Assembly: GCF_000282635.1 (NCBI RefSeq) | Contig: NZ_AKIW01000013.1 | Coordinates: 97,520-161,519, forward strand | Reading direction: 5' to 3' | From: Variovorax sp. CF313 | GTDB lineage: Bacteria; Pseudomonadota; Gammaproteobacteria; Burkholderiales; Burkholderiaceae_C | Length of the DNA: 64,000 nt | In this document: piece by piece, positions 34,180-44,778 of the stretch | Layout of the letters: every line of letters begins with the position of its first letter | Position numbering within the stretch: position 1 is the first letter of the stretch | Program-made: the position numbers and the translations under genes | The notes under the pieces: model-generated | Databases searched by the model: none | Told to the model about the DNA's origin: nothing | Seen by the model: only the letters and a program-made list of their open reading frames with translations

Positions 34180-35058
34180 ATGAGCGCCACAGCCACCGCC
34201 GCCGCGTCGACCCCGACGCCTGTCGTCAATCCCGGAGCGCGGCATGCGCGCTGGCAGTTCTGGGGCGCGGTCATGGTCGTGCCCTACCTGCTGGTGTTCG
34301 TGGTGTTCGTGCTGTACCCGGTGGGCTATGGCCTCTGGCTCGCCCGCCATCCGCAAAGCTACGTGAAGCTGGTCGAAGACCCGATCTTCTTCCGCTCGGT
34401 GATCAACACGGCCATCTTCCTGATCGTGGCGATCAACCTCAAGATGCTCGTGGCACTGGTGCTCTCGGGCTTCTTCGTGACATCGCGCTGGTGGATCAAG
34501 ATCGTCTCGGCGATCTTCATCCTGCCCTGGGCGATGCCGTCGATCCCGACCATCCTGTCGATCCGCTTCATGCTGAACCCCGAGTGGGGCGTGATCAACA
34601 GCACCATCTTCCGCCTGACCGGCGCCGATGGGCCCAACTGGCTCAACGACCCCGCGCTGGCATTGGCCTTCGCGATGGTGGTGCACGTGTGGAAGTCGCT
34701 GCCGTTCTGGACGCTGATCCTGGTGGCGGGGCGGCTGGCCATTCCATCCGAACAATACGAGGCGGCCTCCGTCGACGGCGCCTCGTCGTGGCAGAAGTTC
34801 CGCTTCGTGAGCTGGCCGGCACTGAAGACGCTCTACATCACCTCGACCATCCTCTCGATGATCTGGACGCTGGGCGACTTCAACAGCGTCTACCTGCTGA
34901 CCGGCGGCGGCCCCGCCGACCTGACGCATGTGCTCGCCACGCTGGGCATCCGCTACCTGCGCCTCGACCAGGTCGACCTGTCGATGGCTTCCATCGTGGT
35001 GGCCTTGCCGCTCGTGCTGCCCCTCGTGTACTTCATGATGAAGAGGCTCTCGAAATGA
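34180..35058 (+). CDS. Sugar ABC transporter permease (MalF/UgpA type)
   Basis: 292 residues with six membrane helices. The EAA coupling loop is YEAASVDGASSWQKFRFVSWPALK (as YEAASVDGAS and FRFVSWPAL), which docks onto the ATPase. The N-terminal ~25 residues are Ala/Thr-rich and cytoplasmic. The TGA overlaps the next permease ATG (ATGA). It forms one half of a heterodimeric channel for the sugar importer. Confidence 0.94.
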   Translation: MSATATAAASTPTPVVNPGARHARWQFWGAVMVVPYLLVFVVFVLYPVGYGLWLARHPQSYVKLVEDPIFFRSVINTAIFLIVAINLKMLVALVLSGFFVTSRWWIKIVSAIFILPWAMPSIPTILSIRFMLNPEWGVINSTIFRLTGADGPNWLNDPALALAFAMVVHVWKSLPFWTLILVAGRLAIPSEQYEAASVDGASSWQKFRFVSWPALKTLYITSTILSMIWTLGDFNSVYLLTGGGPADLTHVLATLGIRYLRLDQVDLSMASIVVALPLVLPLVYFMMKRLSK

Positions 35059-35906
35059 AGCGCTGGACTCCGAAAGCCGTGCTCACCGAAGCCCGGCTCC
35101 TGCTCATCGGCATACCTGTGCTGCTGTGGACGCTGATCCCGGTCTACCACATGGTGCTGTTCGCGATCTCGTCGAAGGACTCAGCGACCTCGGGCCACCT
35201 GTGGCCCAAGAACCCGACGCTGGACAACTTCCGCATCGTGTTCCAGCAGAAGCATTTCTACCTCGACCACTTCTGGCTGCAGCTGTGGAACTCGCTGCTG
35301 ATCGCGCTGTCGGTGGGCGTGCTCACGCTGTTCGTGGCGACCACAGCCGCATTCGCCATCAGCCGGCTGCGTGTGCGCGGCGGGCGCACGGTGATGAACC
35401 TGGCGCTGTTCACGTACTTCATCCCGGCGGCGTTCCTGGCCGTGCCGATGTACAAGACCATGGGCAACTACGGGCTGCTCAACAGCCAGTGGGCGTTGAT
35501 CCTGGCGATGGTGACCATCGCTTCGCCGTACTGCATCTGGGTACTGAAGCAGGCGTCGGACAAACTGCCCTACGAACTCGACGAGGCCGCGCGCATGGAC
35601 GGCGCCTCGCCGCTGCAGTTGTTCCGCCTGGTGTACTTGCCGCTGATGGTGCCGTCGCTGGTGGCGGTGGGCACCTATTCGCTGCTGCTGGCATGGAACG
35701 AATACCTCTACGCCTTCCTGCTGCTGTCGAACGACAGGAGCGTGACCCTTGCCGTCGCGCTCGGCAACTTCCTCTCGGCGGACGATTCGCCATGGGAGCT
35801 GCTGATGGCCACCGGCCTCATCTATGCGTTGCCGCCCGCGGCGATCTACTACGCATTCAAACGCTACATGGTCGGTGGTCTTACTGCCGGCGCCGTCAAG
35901 AGCTGA
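35055..35906 (+). CDS. Sugar ABC transporter permease (MalG/UgpE type)
   Basis: 283 residues, six membrane helices. Typical second-permease features: PVYHMVLFAISSK with a periplasmic segment after helix 1, and EAA loop YELDEAARMDGASPLQLFRLVYLPLM (as DEAARMDGASPLQLF and VYLPLM). It is translationally coupled to the first permease by a 4 bp overlap and is followed 19 bp later by the ATPase gene. Confidence 0.94.
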   Translation: MKRWTPKAVLTEARLLLIGIPVLLWTLIPVYHMVLFAISSKDSATSGHLWPKNPTLDNFRIVFQQKHFYLDHFWLQLWNSLLIALSVGVLTLFVATTAAFAISRLRVRGGRTVMNLALFTYFIPAAFLAVPMYKTMGNYGLLNSQWALILAMVTIASPYCIWVLKQASDKLPYELDEAARMDGASPLQLFRLVYLPLMVPSLVAVGTYSLLLAWNEYLYAFLLLSNDRSVTLAVALGNFLSADDSPWELLMATGLIYALPPAAIYYAFKRYMVGGLTAGAVKS

Positions 35907-35925
35907 GCGAATCCAGGAATCACAA

Positions 35926-36996
<1,071 letters not shown>

Positions 36997-36999
36997 TCC

Positions 37000-38013
37000 T
37001 CAGGCCGTGCGCAGCCGCAGCAAGGCGCGCACGAAGCCGTGGTCGGAGCGCGAGCGGTCGCGCCCTTCGTGCAGGTGGTCGTTGAAATAGTCGACCCGCC
37101 GCACGTCGCCCAGGCTGTGCCGGCTGGTGGCGACGAACTCCTCGCTCACGAAGATCTGGTCGAGCACGTCCGGAAAGCCCTGGTGGATGTGCGAATACGC
37201 CACGTCCTTCTTGAGTGCTGATTCACCCTGCATCTCGTAGGCGTTGAACAGGGCCACGTCGCGCGCGGCCTTGTCGTAGGCCACTTCGGAGGTGGCAGCC
37301 ACGAGCTGCGTCGTCACGCTGTGCGGGTTGTCGTTGAAGTCGCCCATCACCACGAGCGGCACGTTCGTGTCCTGCAGCAGATCGATGACGATGCAGCGCA
37401 GGGCCGCGGCTTCCGCGCCGCGCATCAGCAGCGAGCGCATCGAGGCCATCACGCCCACCTTGCGGTCGTCCCGGTCTTCGAGCGGGTTGCCTTGGGCGTC
37501 CTGCAGGAACTTCGGGCGCTTGGACTTCAGGTGCACCGTGAGCACATGCACCTGCTGGCCGTGCTTCATGCGCACCGTGGCGAGCAGGGGGGGCCGCTCG
37601 AAGCGCGTGTGGGGGCCCAGGCCCGGCACCTCGACGCCGAAGCCCGGAGGGAAGTCGACGAAGGAGCGAAGCTCGTCCACCTTCAGCCGCGTCGCGATGC
37701 CCACGCGCGGCGTGCCCTGCGCGCCGCTGTGTGGTGGCGTGTTCTCGGCACCCGGCACCGAGACGAAGTCGTAGCGCAGGCCGCTGCGCGCGATGCAGGC
37801 CTTGAGCGCCGACTCGTCCCACACCTCCTGCACCGCCAGCACGTCGGCGTTGAGTGCATGGAAGCGCTCGCCGGTCCAGTCGATCTTTCGTTCGTACTCG
37901 CGCTCGGTGTAGGCGTCCTGGTTCTCGTAATACACGCGGTTCGGTGCCGCGAGATTGAGGAGGTTGCAGGTGGCTACGAAGAGGGTGGCGTAGTTGGGTG
38001 GGATGTATTGCAT
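37000..38013 (-). CDS. Endonuclease/exonuclease/phosphatase-family hydrolase
   Basis: 337 residues. The EEP fold is marked by FVATCNLLNLAAPN, ADVLAVQEVWDES, LTVHLKSKRP, VVMGDFNDNPHSV and the terminal SDHGFVRALL; these hold the catalytic His/Asp/Asn set and the Mg-binding Glu. No signal peptide is seen, so it is probably cytosolic. Substrate could be DNA, a nucleotide or a phosphoester. Start at 38013 (MQYIPPNYATLF) is preferred over one nine codons upstream. Confidence 0.88.
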   Translation of the reverse strand: MQYIPPNYATLFVATCNLLNLAAPNRVYYENQDAYTEREYERKIDWTGERFHALNADVLAVQEVWDESALKACIARSGLRYDFVSVPGAENTPPHSGAQGTPRVGIATRLKVDELRSFVDFPPGFGVEVPGLGPHTRFERPPLLATVRMKHGQQVHVLTVHLKSKRPKFLQDAQGNPLEDRDDRKVGVMASMRSLLMRGAEAAALRCIVIDLLQDTNVPLVVMGDFNDNPHSVTTQLVAATSEVAYDKAARDVALFNAYEMQGESALKKDVAYSHIHQGFPDVLDQIFVSEEFVATSRHSLGDVRRVDYFNDHLHEGRDRSRSDHGFVRALLRLRTA

Positions 38014-38080
38014 GGCGGCGATGATTGTGGCTCGGGTCACCGTTGCCTATCGAAACCTTGCCTGCCACACGCGCTGACGA

Positions 38081-38112
38081 CCTCAAAAGAAAAAGGGCAC
38101 CGAGTGCCCTTT
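38081..38112 (-). terminator. Rho-independent terminator of rhlE
   Basis: A perfect 9 bp stem (aaagggcac 38092-38100 with gtgcccttt 38104-38112) and 3-base loop lie 38 bp past the rhlE stop. On the minus strand the stem is followed by TTCTTTTGAG, extending the T run started by the stem (TTTTTCTTTT). On the plus strand TTCTTC follows, so weak bidirectional action is possible. Confidence 0.92.
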
Positions 38113-38150
38113 CTTCATCTTCCGGGTAGGTGTTCTACCCGCGGCGAGTC

Positions 38151-39953
38151 TCAGCGACCGAACGAACGGCCACCACCGCCGCCGCCCGAGCGGCCACCGC
38201 CACCATAGCCGCCGCCACCCGAACGGCCACCGCCGCCCGAACGGTTGCCGCCGTAGCCGCCACCACCACCGCCGCCACCCGGGCGACCGCGACCGCGTCC
38301 GCCACCCATGTGGTCGACGCTCGTGCGCAACGGATCCGGCTGGCCGGCGCCGCCTGCGACCGCTTCGGCGCGCAGGTGTGCGACCTGGTTGGCCTGGGTC
38401 GGGCTATGGCTGTTGCCGTGATGGCGTGGCTGGCGCTCGTCATGCGGCTGATGGGCCTGTTGCTGATGTGGCGCATGGTGCGGCGCGCGTGCCGGACCTT
38501 GCGGGCCACGGCCCTGCGGTGCGCGAGCACCCTGGCCGCGCGGGCCTTGCCCCTGGCCTTGGCCGCCACCGTTGGCGTTGCGGCCCTGGCCGCCACCACC
38601 GCGGCGTTGACCGCCGCCATTGCCGCCGCCACCACCGCCAGCGCGCTCGCCGCCGCCGCCCTGGCCGGCCTTGTTCTCGCGGATGCGCTGCAGCATCTCG
38701 GTGCGGGCAGCCTTGGCGGCCGCCTGCATCACGTCGCGGCTCGGCGGACGGCCGGCGCCGCCCCAGATCGTCTGGCGACCCATGGCGATCGGCTCGGCGC
38801 GTTCGCCGTCTTCAGGGCCGAAGCCTTCGACGATCTGCACCGGAATCGTCTGCTTGGTGAAGCGTTCGATTTCCTGCATGAAGCCCTCTTCGTCCAGGCA
38901 CACGAAGCTCACGGCCTCGCCGCTCGAACCGGCGCGGCCGGTGCGGCCGATGCGGTGCACGTAGTCTTCGCTGACGTTCGGAATCTCGTAGTTCACGACG
39001 TGCGGCAGTTCATCGATGTCGATGCCGCGCGCCGCGATGTCGGTGGCCACCAGCGCTCGGATGTCGCCGGTCTTGAAGCCGGCCAGCGCTTGCGTGCGGG
39101 CGCTCTGGCTCTTGTTACCGTGCAGCGCCATCGCCTCGATGCCGTTCTTGGTGAGGAATTCGGCCACGCTGTTGGCGCCGAACTTGGTGCGCGTGAACAC
39201 GAGCACCTGGCTCCACTTGTTCTCGTTGATGATGTGCGCGAGCAGCGCCTTCTTCTTGCCGCGGCCCACGGGGTGGATCACCTGGGTGATGCGCTGCACG
39301 GTGGTGTTGCGCGGCGTGACCTGGATGCTTTGCGGGTTCTTCAGCAGCGTGGCCGCGAGGTCGCGGATCTCGTCGCTGAAGGTGGCCGAGAACAGCAGGC
39401 TCTGCTTTTCCTTGGGCACCAGGGCCAGGATCTTCTTCACGTCGTGGATGAAGCCCATGTCGAGCATGCGGTCGGCTTCGTCCAGGATCAGCATCTGGAC
39501 CTGGCTCAGGTCGAGCATGCCTTGCTGCTGCAGGTCGAGCAGGCGGCCAGGGGTGGCCACGAGGATGTCGACACCCTTCTTGAGCTTGCTGATCTGCGGG
39601 TTCATGCCGACGCCGCCGAAGATCACGGTCGAGTCGAGCTGCAGGTACTTGCCGTAGGTACGCACCGACTCTTCGACCTGGGCCGCGAGTTCGCGCGTGG
39701 GGGTCAGCACGAGGGCGCGGATGCCGGTACCGCCGAACTTGTTGGTGGCGCTGCGGCTCATGCTGAGCTTGTGCAGCATCGGCAGCGTGAAGGCGGCCGT
39801 CTTGCCGGTGCCGGTCTGGGCGCCGCCCAGCAAGTCGTGGCCTTCGAGAACCGCGGGAATGGCTTGCGCCTGGATGGGGGTGGGGGTGTCGTAGCCGTGC
39901 TCGTGCACAGCCTTCAAGATGGCGGGGGCCAGCTTCAGTTCGTCAAAATTCAT
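38151..39953 (-). CDS. rhlE: DEAD-box ATP-dependent RNA helicase RhlE
   Basis: 600 residues. Helicase core: Q motif [11 protein letters not shown], motif I AQTGTGKT (45-52), Ia PTRELA, DEAD at 158-161, motif III SAT, and motif [12 protein letters not shown] near residue 333. After residue ~400 comes a basic, low-complexity tail: Gly/Arg/Gln-rich, a His/Gln-rich insert ([21 protein letters not shown]), then [11 protein letters not shown] repeats. RhlE remodels RNA in ribosome maturation and mRNA decay. Start [10 protein letters not shown] is the family start; the frame stays open 40 codons upstream. A strong terminator follows. Confidence 0.95.
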   Translation of the reverse strand: MNFDELKLAPAILKAVHEHGYDTPTPIQAQAIPAVLEGHDLLGGAQTGTGKTAAFTLPMLHKLSMSRSATNKFGGTGIRALVLTPTRELAAQVEESVRTYGKYLQLDSTVIFGGVGMNPQISKLKKGVDILVATPGRLLDLQQQGMLDLSQVQMLILDEADRMLDMGFIHDVKKILALVPKEKQSLLFSATFSDEIRDLAATLLKNPQSIQVTPRNTTVQRITQVIHPVGRGKKKALLAHIINENKWSQVLVFTRTKFGANSVAEFLTKNGIEAMALHGNKSQSARTQALAGFKTGDIRALVATDIAARGIDIDELPHVVNYEIPNVSEDYVHRIGRTGRAGSSGEAVSFVCLDEEGFMQEIERFTKQTIPVQIVEGFGPEDGERAEPIAMGRQTIWGGAGRPPSRDVMQAAAKAARTEMLQRIRENKAGQGGGGERAGGGGGGNGGGQRRGGGGQGRNANGGGQGQGQGPRGQGARAPQGRGPQGPARAPHHAPHQQQAHQPHDERQPRHHGNSHSPTQANQVAHLRAEAVAGGAGQPDPLRTSVDHMGGGRGRGRPGGGGGGGGYGGNRSGGGGRSGGGGYGGGGRSGGGGGGRSFGR

Positions 39954-40264
39954 TGGAAACAATAAGCGCCATACACGGCGCAGTGGCATCGGCCCGCCAG
40001 GCGTCTTGTTGACGCCGAGCCAGTCAAGGCAGATGAAGGTCAGGGGTGGGAGCCGGAAAGTCCGCCCTCGCAAAAGGGTTGAAATGGAGCTTTCTTCGTC
40101 CCCGGCAGAGAGCCGGTGTTGCGGGCAACTGGACCCGGCAACGGTGGCTATTGTCGCATGAGTCGATAATCGGTGGTTTGCCGCGCCTGAATGCTTCCCA
40201 AGGGCTTCTTTCTGGCGACCGCGCTTTCCCCCCGAATCTTTGTACCCAAGGTAACTATTCCCAG
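39954..40264. other. 311 bp intergenic region between divergent rhlE and ettA
   Basis: No gene is recognised. On the rhlE side two perfect hairpins occur close to the start: GCGCC-ATACAC-GGCGC (39967-39982) and GGCGTC-TTGTT-GACGCC (40001-40017). A GTCAAGG further out could hold a minus-strand -35 (CTTGAC at about 40022-40027). The ettA side is a T/C-rich stretch without an obvious ribosome-binding site. The rhlE frame is also open through the nearest 120 bp. Confidence 0.5.
39967..40017 (-). promoter_or_regulatory. Structured leader of rhlE (two short hairpins)
   Basis: Two perfect inverted repeats lie 14-64 bp upstream of the rhlE ATG, with 5 bp (loop of 6) and 6 bp (loop of 5) stems. If in the transcript they would form tandem hairpins just before the start region. 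A helicase acting on its own leader is conceivable but is only an inference. Confidence 0.4.
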
Positions 40265-41925
<1,661 letters not shown>

Positions 41926-41926
<1 letters not shown>

Positions 41927-42026
41927 GGCTCGCCCCCAGGCTGCGCGCACTTCGTGTCGCTTCGCCTACCCCCTGCCGGGGGCAACACCTGAGGCCCGGC
42001 GGAGCCGGTTCCTCGGTGTTCCTGGA
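41926..42026 (+). repeat. Repeat A, copy 2
   Basis: Begins on the last base of the ettA stop and runs 101 bp, matching copy 1 (12826-12926) at about 89 positions without gaps. The hairpins are kept: CCCCC-TGCC-GGGGG and CCGGC-GGA-GCCGG, where only the loop bases of the second differ from copy 1. It is followed directly by a repeat B element. Confidence 0.8.
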
Positions 42027-42028
42027 TT

Positions 42029-42076
42029 TGCTCCCTCCCCCCGCTGGGGGAGGGTTGGGGCGGGGGCACGACGGCC
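42029..42076 (+). repeat. Repeat B, single copy next to repeat A
   Basis: TGCTCCCTCCCCCCGCTGGG followed by GGAGGG, GGGGCGGGGGCA and CGGCC resembles each arm of the inverted pair at 4741-4857. Here it stands alone, directly behind repeat A copy 2, in the gap between the convergent ettA and carboxymuconolactone-decarboxylase-like genes. Confidence 0.65.
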
Positions 42077-42089
42077 TGCGAGAAACCCC

Positions 42090-42542
42090 TCAGTTCGTTT
42101 CGGCAAGAGCGCGCGGTTCCGCAAGGGACTGCGCGCTTTTTTCATCGTCGGCCGCGAACACCTCGCGCGCCGCAAACAGGCCGTTGAGCGCCGCCGGAAA
42201 GCCCGCGTACACCGCCATCTGCATGATGACCTCGACAACCTCGGTGCGCGTCGCGCCGACGTTCAGCGCACCCTGGATGTGCACCTTCAGCTGCGGCGTC
42301 GCATTGCCCATGGCGGTGAGCGCGGCCACGGTCGCGATCTCGCGGGAGCGCAGGTCGAGGCCGGGGCGCGAGTAGATGTCGCCGAACGGAAACTCGATCA
42401 CCAGACGGCCAAAGTCGGGCGCGATGTCGGCCAGGCTCTCGACCACCTTGACGCCGCCTTCACCGTCGATCTCGTGGAGCTTGGCGAGGCCGCGCGTGTA
42501 GCGCAGGTTGTCGTTGTGGCCCTGGTTCTGTGTGTTCGTCAT
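42090..42542 (-). CDS. Carboxymuconolactone decarboxylase family protein
   Basis: 150 residues. The CMD fold is marked by SRPGLDLRSREIATVAALTAMGN (as LDLRSREIATVAAL) and QLKVHIQGALNVGATRTEVVEVI, then MQMAVYAGFPAALNG. It lacks the CxxC of AhpD peroxidase relatives, so it belongs with the decarboxylase-like members whose activity is often unknown. Its start region lies inside the 3' end of the MerR gene in another frame (83 bp overlap), implying co-transcription and probably coupled translation with that regulator. Confidence 0.88.
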   Translation of the reverse strand: MTNTQNQGHNDNLRYTRGLAKLHEIDGEGGVKVVESLADIAPDFGRLVIEFPFGDIYSRPGLDLRSREIATVAALTAMGNATPQLKVHIQGALNVGATRTEVVEVIMQMAVYAGFPAALNGLFAAREVFAADDEKSAQSLAEPRALAETN

Positions 42543-42957
42543 TGCTCGTCTTTCCTTCCGGGGCAGTGCCCGATGAAGGAGGACGCTTCTTCGTCTTCTC
42601 GACCGCGCGGTAGTGGTCGATCTTGAGCGACAGCGCCTGCATGGATTGCTGCAGCGCCGCCACCCGGGCCTGAACTTCGGCAAGGTGCTGTTCGAGCATC
42701 TCGCGCCGTTCGCCGACGCTGGCGTCCCCCTGGTTTCGAAGCCTGACGAAGGCCTGCATGCCCTGGATGGACATGCCGGTCTCGCGCAGGCGCAACAGGA
42801 AATCCAGCAAGTCCATGTCGGCGCTCGCATAGCGCCGCTGACCGCCCGGTGCACGCGGCACCGCGGCAATCAGCCCGATGCGTTCGTAGTAGCGCAGCGT
42901 GTAGGCCGTGAGGCCGGTTCGCTGCGCGACTTCCGCGATGGTCAGACTGGTTTCCAT
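42460..42957 (-). CDS. MerR family transcriptional regulator
   Basis: 165 residues. The N-terminal winged helix is classic (SLTIAEVAQRTGLTAYTLRYY, ERIGLIAAVPRAPGGQRRY), followed by a coiled-coil dimerisation helix near residues 80-115. There are no clustered cysteines, so a metal-free organic or redox signal is likely. The last ~40 residues (PPSSGTAPEGKTSNDEH onward) are read from DNA that also holds the start of the next gene, so they may carry little function. A typical MerR promoter lies directly upstream, and the ATG is almost at the predicted transcription start. Confidence 0.9.
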   Translation of the reverse strand: METSLTIAEVAQRTGLTAYTLRYYERIGLIAAVPRAPGGQRRYASADMDLLDFLLRLRETGMSIQGMQAFVRLRNQGDASVGERREMLEQHLAEVQARVAALQQSMQALSLKIDHYRAVEKTKKRPPSSGTAPEGKTSNDEHTEPGPQRQPALHARPRQAPRDRR

Positions 42958-42964
42958 GGCGTTG

Positions 42965-42995
42965 ATTCTCGAAGTTAGAGCGCGCTCCAAGTCAA
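42965..42995 (-). promoter_or_regulatory. MerR-type promoter with 19 bp spacer
   Basis: On the minus strand TTGACT (42995-42990) and GAGAAT (42970-42965) are separated by 19 bp, the over-long spacing that MerR activators correct by DNA untwisting. A 16 bp palindrome (ttagagcgcgctccaa, 42975-42990; one mismatched pair) sits between them. The predicted start is near 42958, one base from the MerR ATG at 42957, so the mRNA should be leaderless. Confidence 0.72.
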
Positions 42996-43008
42996 GCGCT
43001 TTGACGAA

Positions 43009-44778
43009 CTATTTTTGCGCAGTGTGCAGGTCGGCATCGAGCCAGCCGCGCAGGCTGTTCACGAAGGCAAGGGCCTGCACGCGTGGCAGATCGTTCACCC
43101 GCACGACGGCTTCGGCAAGCTGGCCGCTGCGCAGCCGGTTGGCGCGGCCGACGCCGTTCAGCAGGCCGCAGTGCAAGGGCGGCGTGACCCAGCGGCCGTC
43201 GAGCAGCAGGGCGATGTTGCCGCGCGTGCATTCGGTGATCTCGCCATCGCGGTTCCACAGGAGCGTGTCGAACACGCCCGCGGCGGTGGGCGCGAAGGCC
43301 TCGTAGTGGGCGCGGCGGGTGGTCTTGAAGCGGGTGAAGTCGCTGTCGGCCTCGTCGAACGCGCGCGTGGCCAGTTGCAGTTGCACGCGCGCGGGTGGCG
43401 CCTCCATCGCAAAGGCTTCGGCGCGCGGCGCGCCTTGCGCGTCGAGCAGCAGGCGCACGCGCCACATACCGGTGGCATGCCGTGCCTTGAGTCGATCGAG
43501 GCATGCAGTGACGGGCGCTTCGCTCCACGCGCGGCCGAAATGCGCTGCCGCGGCCGCCATGCGCGCAAGGTGTGCGGGCGCATCGCGCAGCTCGCCGCCA
43601 ACCAGCGCAAGGGTTTCGAGCAGCTCGAACGGCGGGTTCGCCGCCTGGCCCAGGAAGGCCCGCTTGTGGCGCCATTCCTCCCATTCGGCGTCCGCCCGCG
43701 CATCGGCCGTGATGCCGCTGCCGATGCCGCAGCGCGCCTCGGTGCCGCGCAGCGTCACGGTGCGGATCGGTACATTGAAGGTCGCATGGCCGCCGGGCTG
43801 CACCACGCCGACCGCGCCGCAGTACACGCCGCGCGCCTCGGGCTCCAGCTCGCGGATCAGCCGCATCGCGCTGACCTTGGGCGCGCCGGTGATCGAGCCG
43901 CACGGGAACAGCGCCCCGAACACGTCGGCCAGCGTGATGCCCTCGCGCAGGAGCGCCTCGACATCCGACGTCATCTGCCACACCGTCGGCAGAGCCTCGG
44001 TATGGAAGAGCCGCGGCACGCGCACCGAGAAGGGCTGCGCCACGCGCGACAGGTCGTTGCGGATCAGGTCCACGATCATCACGTTCTCGGCCCGCTCCTT
44101 CGGCACGGTGCGCAGCCGCCGTGCCAGCGCTGCGTCCTCGGCCGGTGTCGTGCCGCGCGGGGCCGTGCCCTTCATGGGGCGCGCCAGGATGCGGTCGCCG
44201 TGCCAGTCGAAGAAGAGTTCGGGTGACACCGACAGCACCTGTTCTTCGCCGGTGTCGATGAAGGCGCTGTAGCCGCCGGGCTGCGCCTGCCGCAGCGCGA
44301 GGAACCAGTCGAGCGCATCGCCGTGGAATTCGGCATTCAACGCGGCGGTGTAGTTGAGCTGGTAGAGCTCGCCGTCCGCAATTGCGCGGTGGATGGCCTG
44401 CATGCGCTGGTCGAAGGACTCGCGCGAGAGGCTGCCTTGCCATTCGACCGGCGGCATTGCGGGCGAATCTTCCGGCCAGGGCAGCACTTCGTCATGCACG
44501 CCGAACCATGCCAGCGGGCCGTCGGCTTCGTGCACGGCCAACGCAGGATCGAACGCCACAGCCGCCTCGTAGCGCAGGTACCCCACGCACCAGCGCCCCT
44601 CGCGCGCCAGCGCCTCGATAGCCTCCAGCACCGGCCGTACCTCGCCGGCAGTCCGCGCCACCAGCACGCGCGATGGCGCGCCGAAGGCCAGGCGCAGCCG
44701 GCTCGCACCGTCGCCGTGCGGCTGCGCAAAATCGATCAGCGTGCGCAAGGCCGGAAGCAGGGCTCCATCAGCCGGCAT
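43009..44778 (-). CDS. pabB: Fused aminodeoxychorismate synthase component I / aminodeoxychorismate lyase-type protein
   Basis: 589 residues. Residues about 110-385 are a chorismate-binding PabB domain (QLNYTAALNAEF, MKGTAPRGTTP, GSITGAPKVSAMRLI, GIGSGITADA). Residues about 395-589 resemble the PLP-dependent PabC/branched-chain aminotransferase fold, with the likely cofactor lysine in TRFKTTRRAHYEAF and ECTRGNIALLL after it. Together they would make 4-aminobenzoate for folate. The amidotransferase subunit is not in view. The start overlaps the end of the TAXI gene by 11 bp. The normal spacing to the MerR gene is 51 bp. Confidence 0.93.
   Translation of the reverse strand: MPADGALLPALRTLIDFAQPHGDGASRLRLAFGAPSRVLVARTAGEVRPVLEAIEALAREGRWCVGYLRYEAAVAFDPALAVHEADGPLAWFGVHDEVLPWPEDSPAMPPVEWQGSLSRESFDQRMQAIHRAIADGELYQLNYTAALNAEFHGDALDWFLALRQAQPGGYSAFIDTGEEQVLSVSPELFFDWHGDRILARPMKGTAPRGTTPAEDAALARRLRTVPKERAENVMIVDLIRNDLSRVAQPFSVRVPRLFHTEALPTVWQMTSDVEALLREGITLADVFGALFPCGSITGAPKVSAMRLIRELEPEARGVYCGAVGVVQPGGHATFNVPIRTVTLRGTEARCGIGSGITADARADAEWEEWRHKRAFLGQAANPPFELLETLALVGGELRDAPAHLARMAAAAAHFGRAWSEAPVTACLDRLKARHATGMWRVRLLLDAQGAPRAEAFAMEAPPARVQLQLATRAFDEADSDFTRFKTTRRAHYEAFAPTAAGVFDTLLWNRDGEITECTRGNIALLLDGRWVTPPLHCGLLNGVGRANRLRSGQLAEAVVRVNDLPRVQALAFVNSLRGWLDADLHTAQK

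Noticed and set aside
38151..38690. Gly-codon-rich repetitive DNA that looks like a tandem repeat or CRISPR-like array
   Set aside because: It encodes the RGG/GGGY tail of RhlE in frame; units are irregular and have no spacers.
39954..40073. A 40-codon N-terminal extension of RhlE
   Set aside because: The frame is open, but [10 protein letters not shown] is the conserved family start and the extension is Arg-rich without similarity; the region looks like a structured leader.
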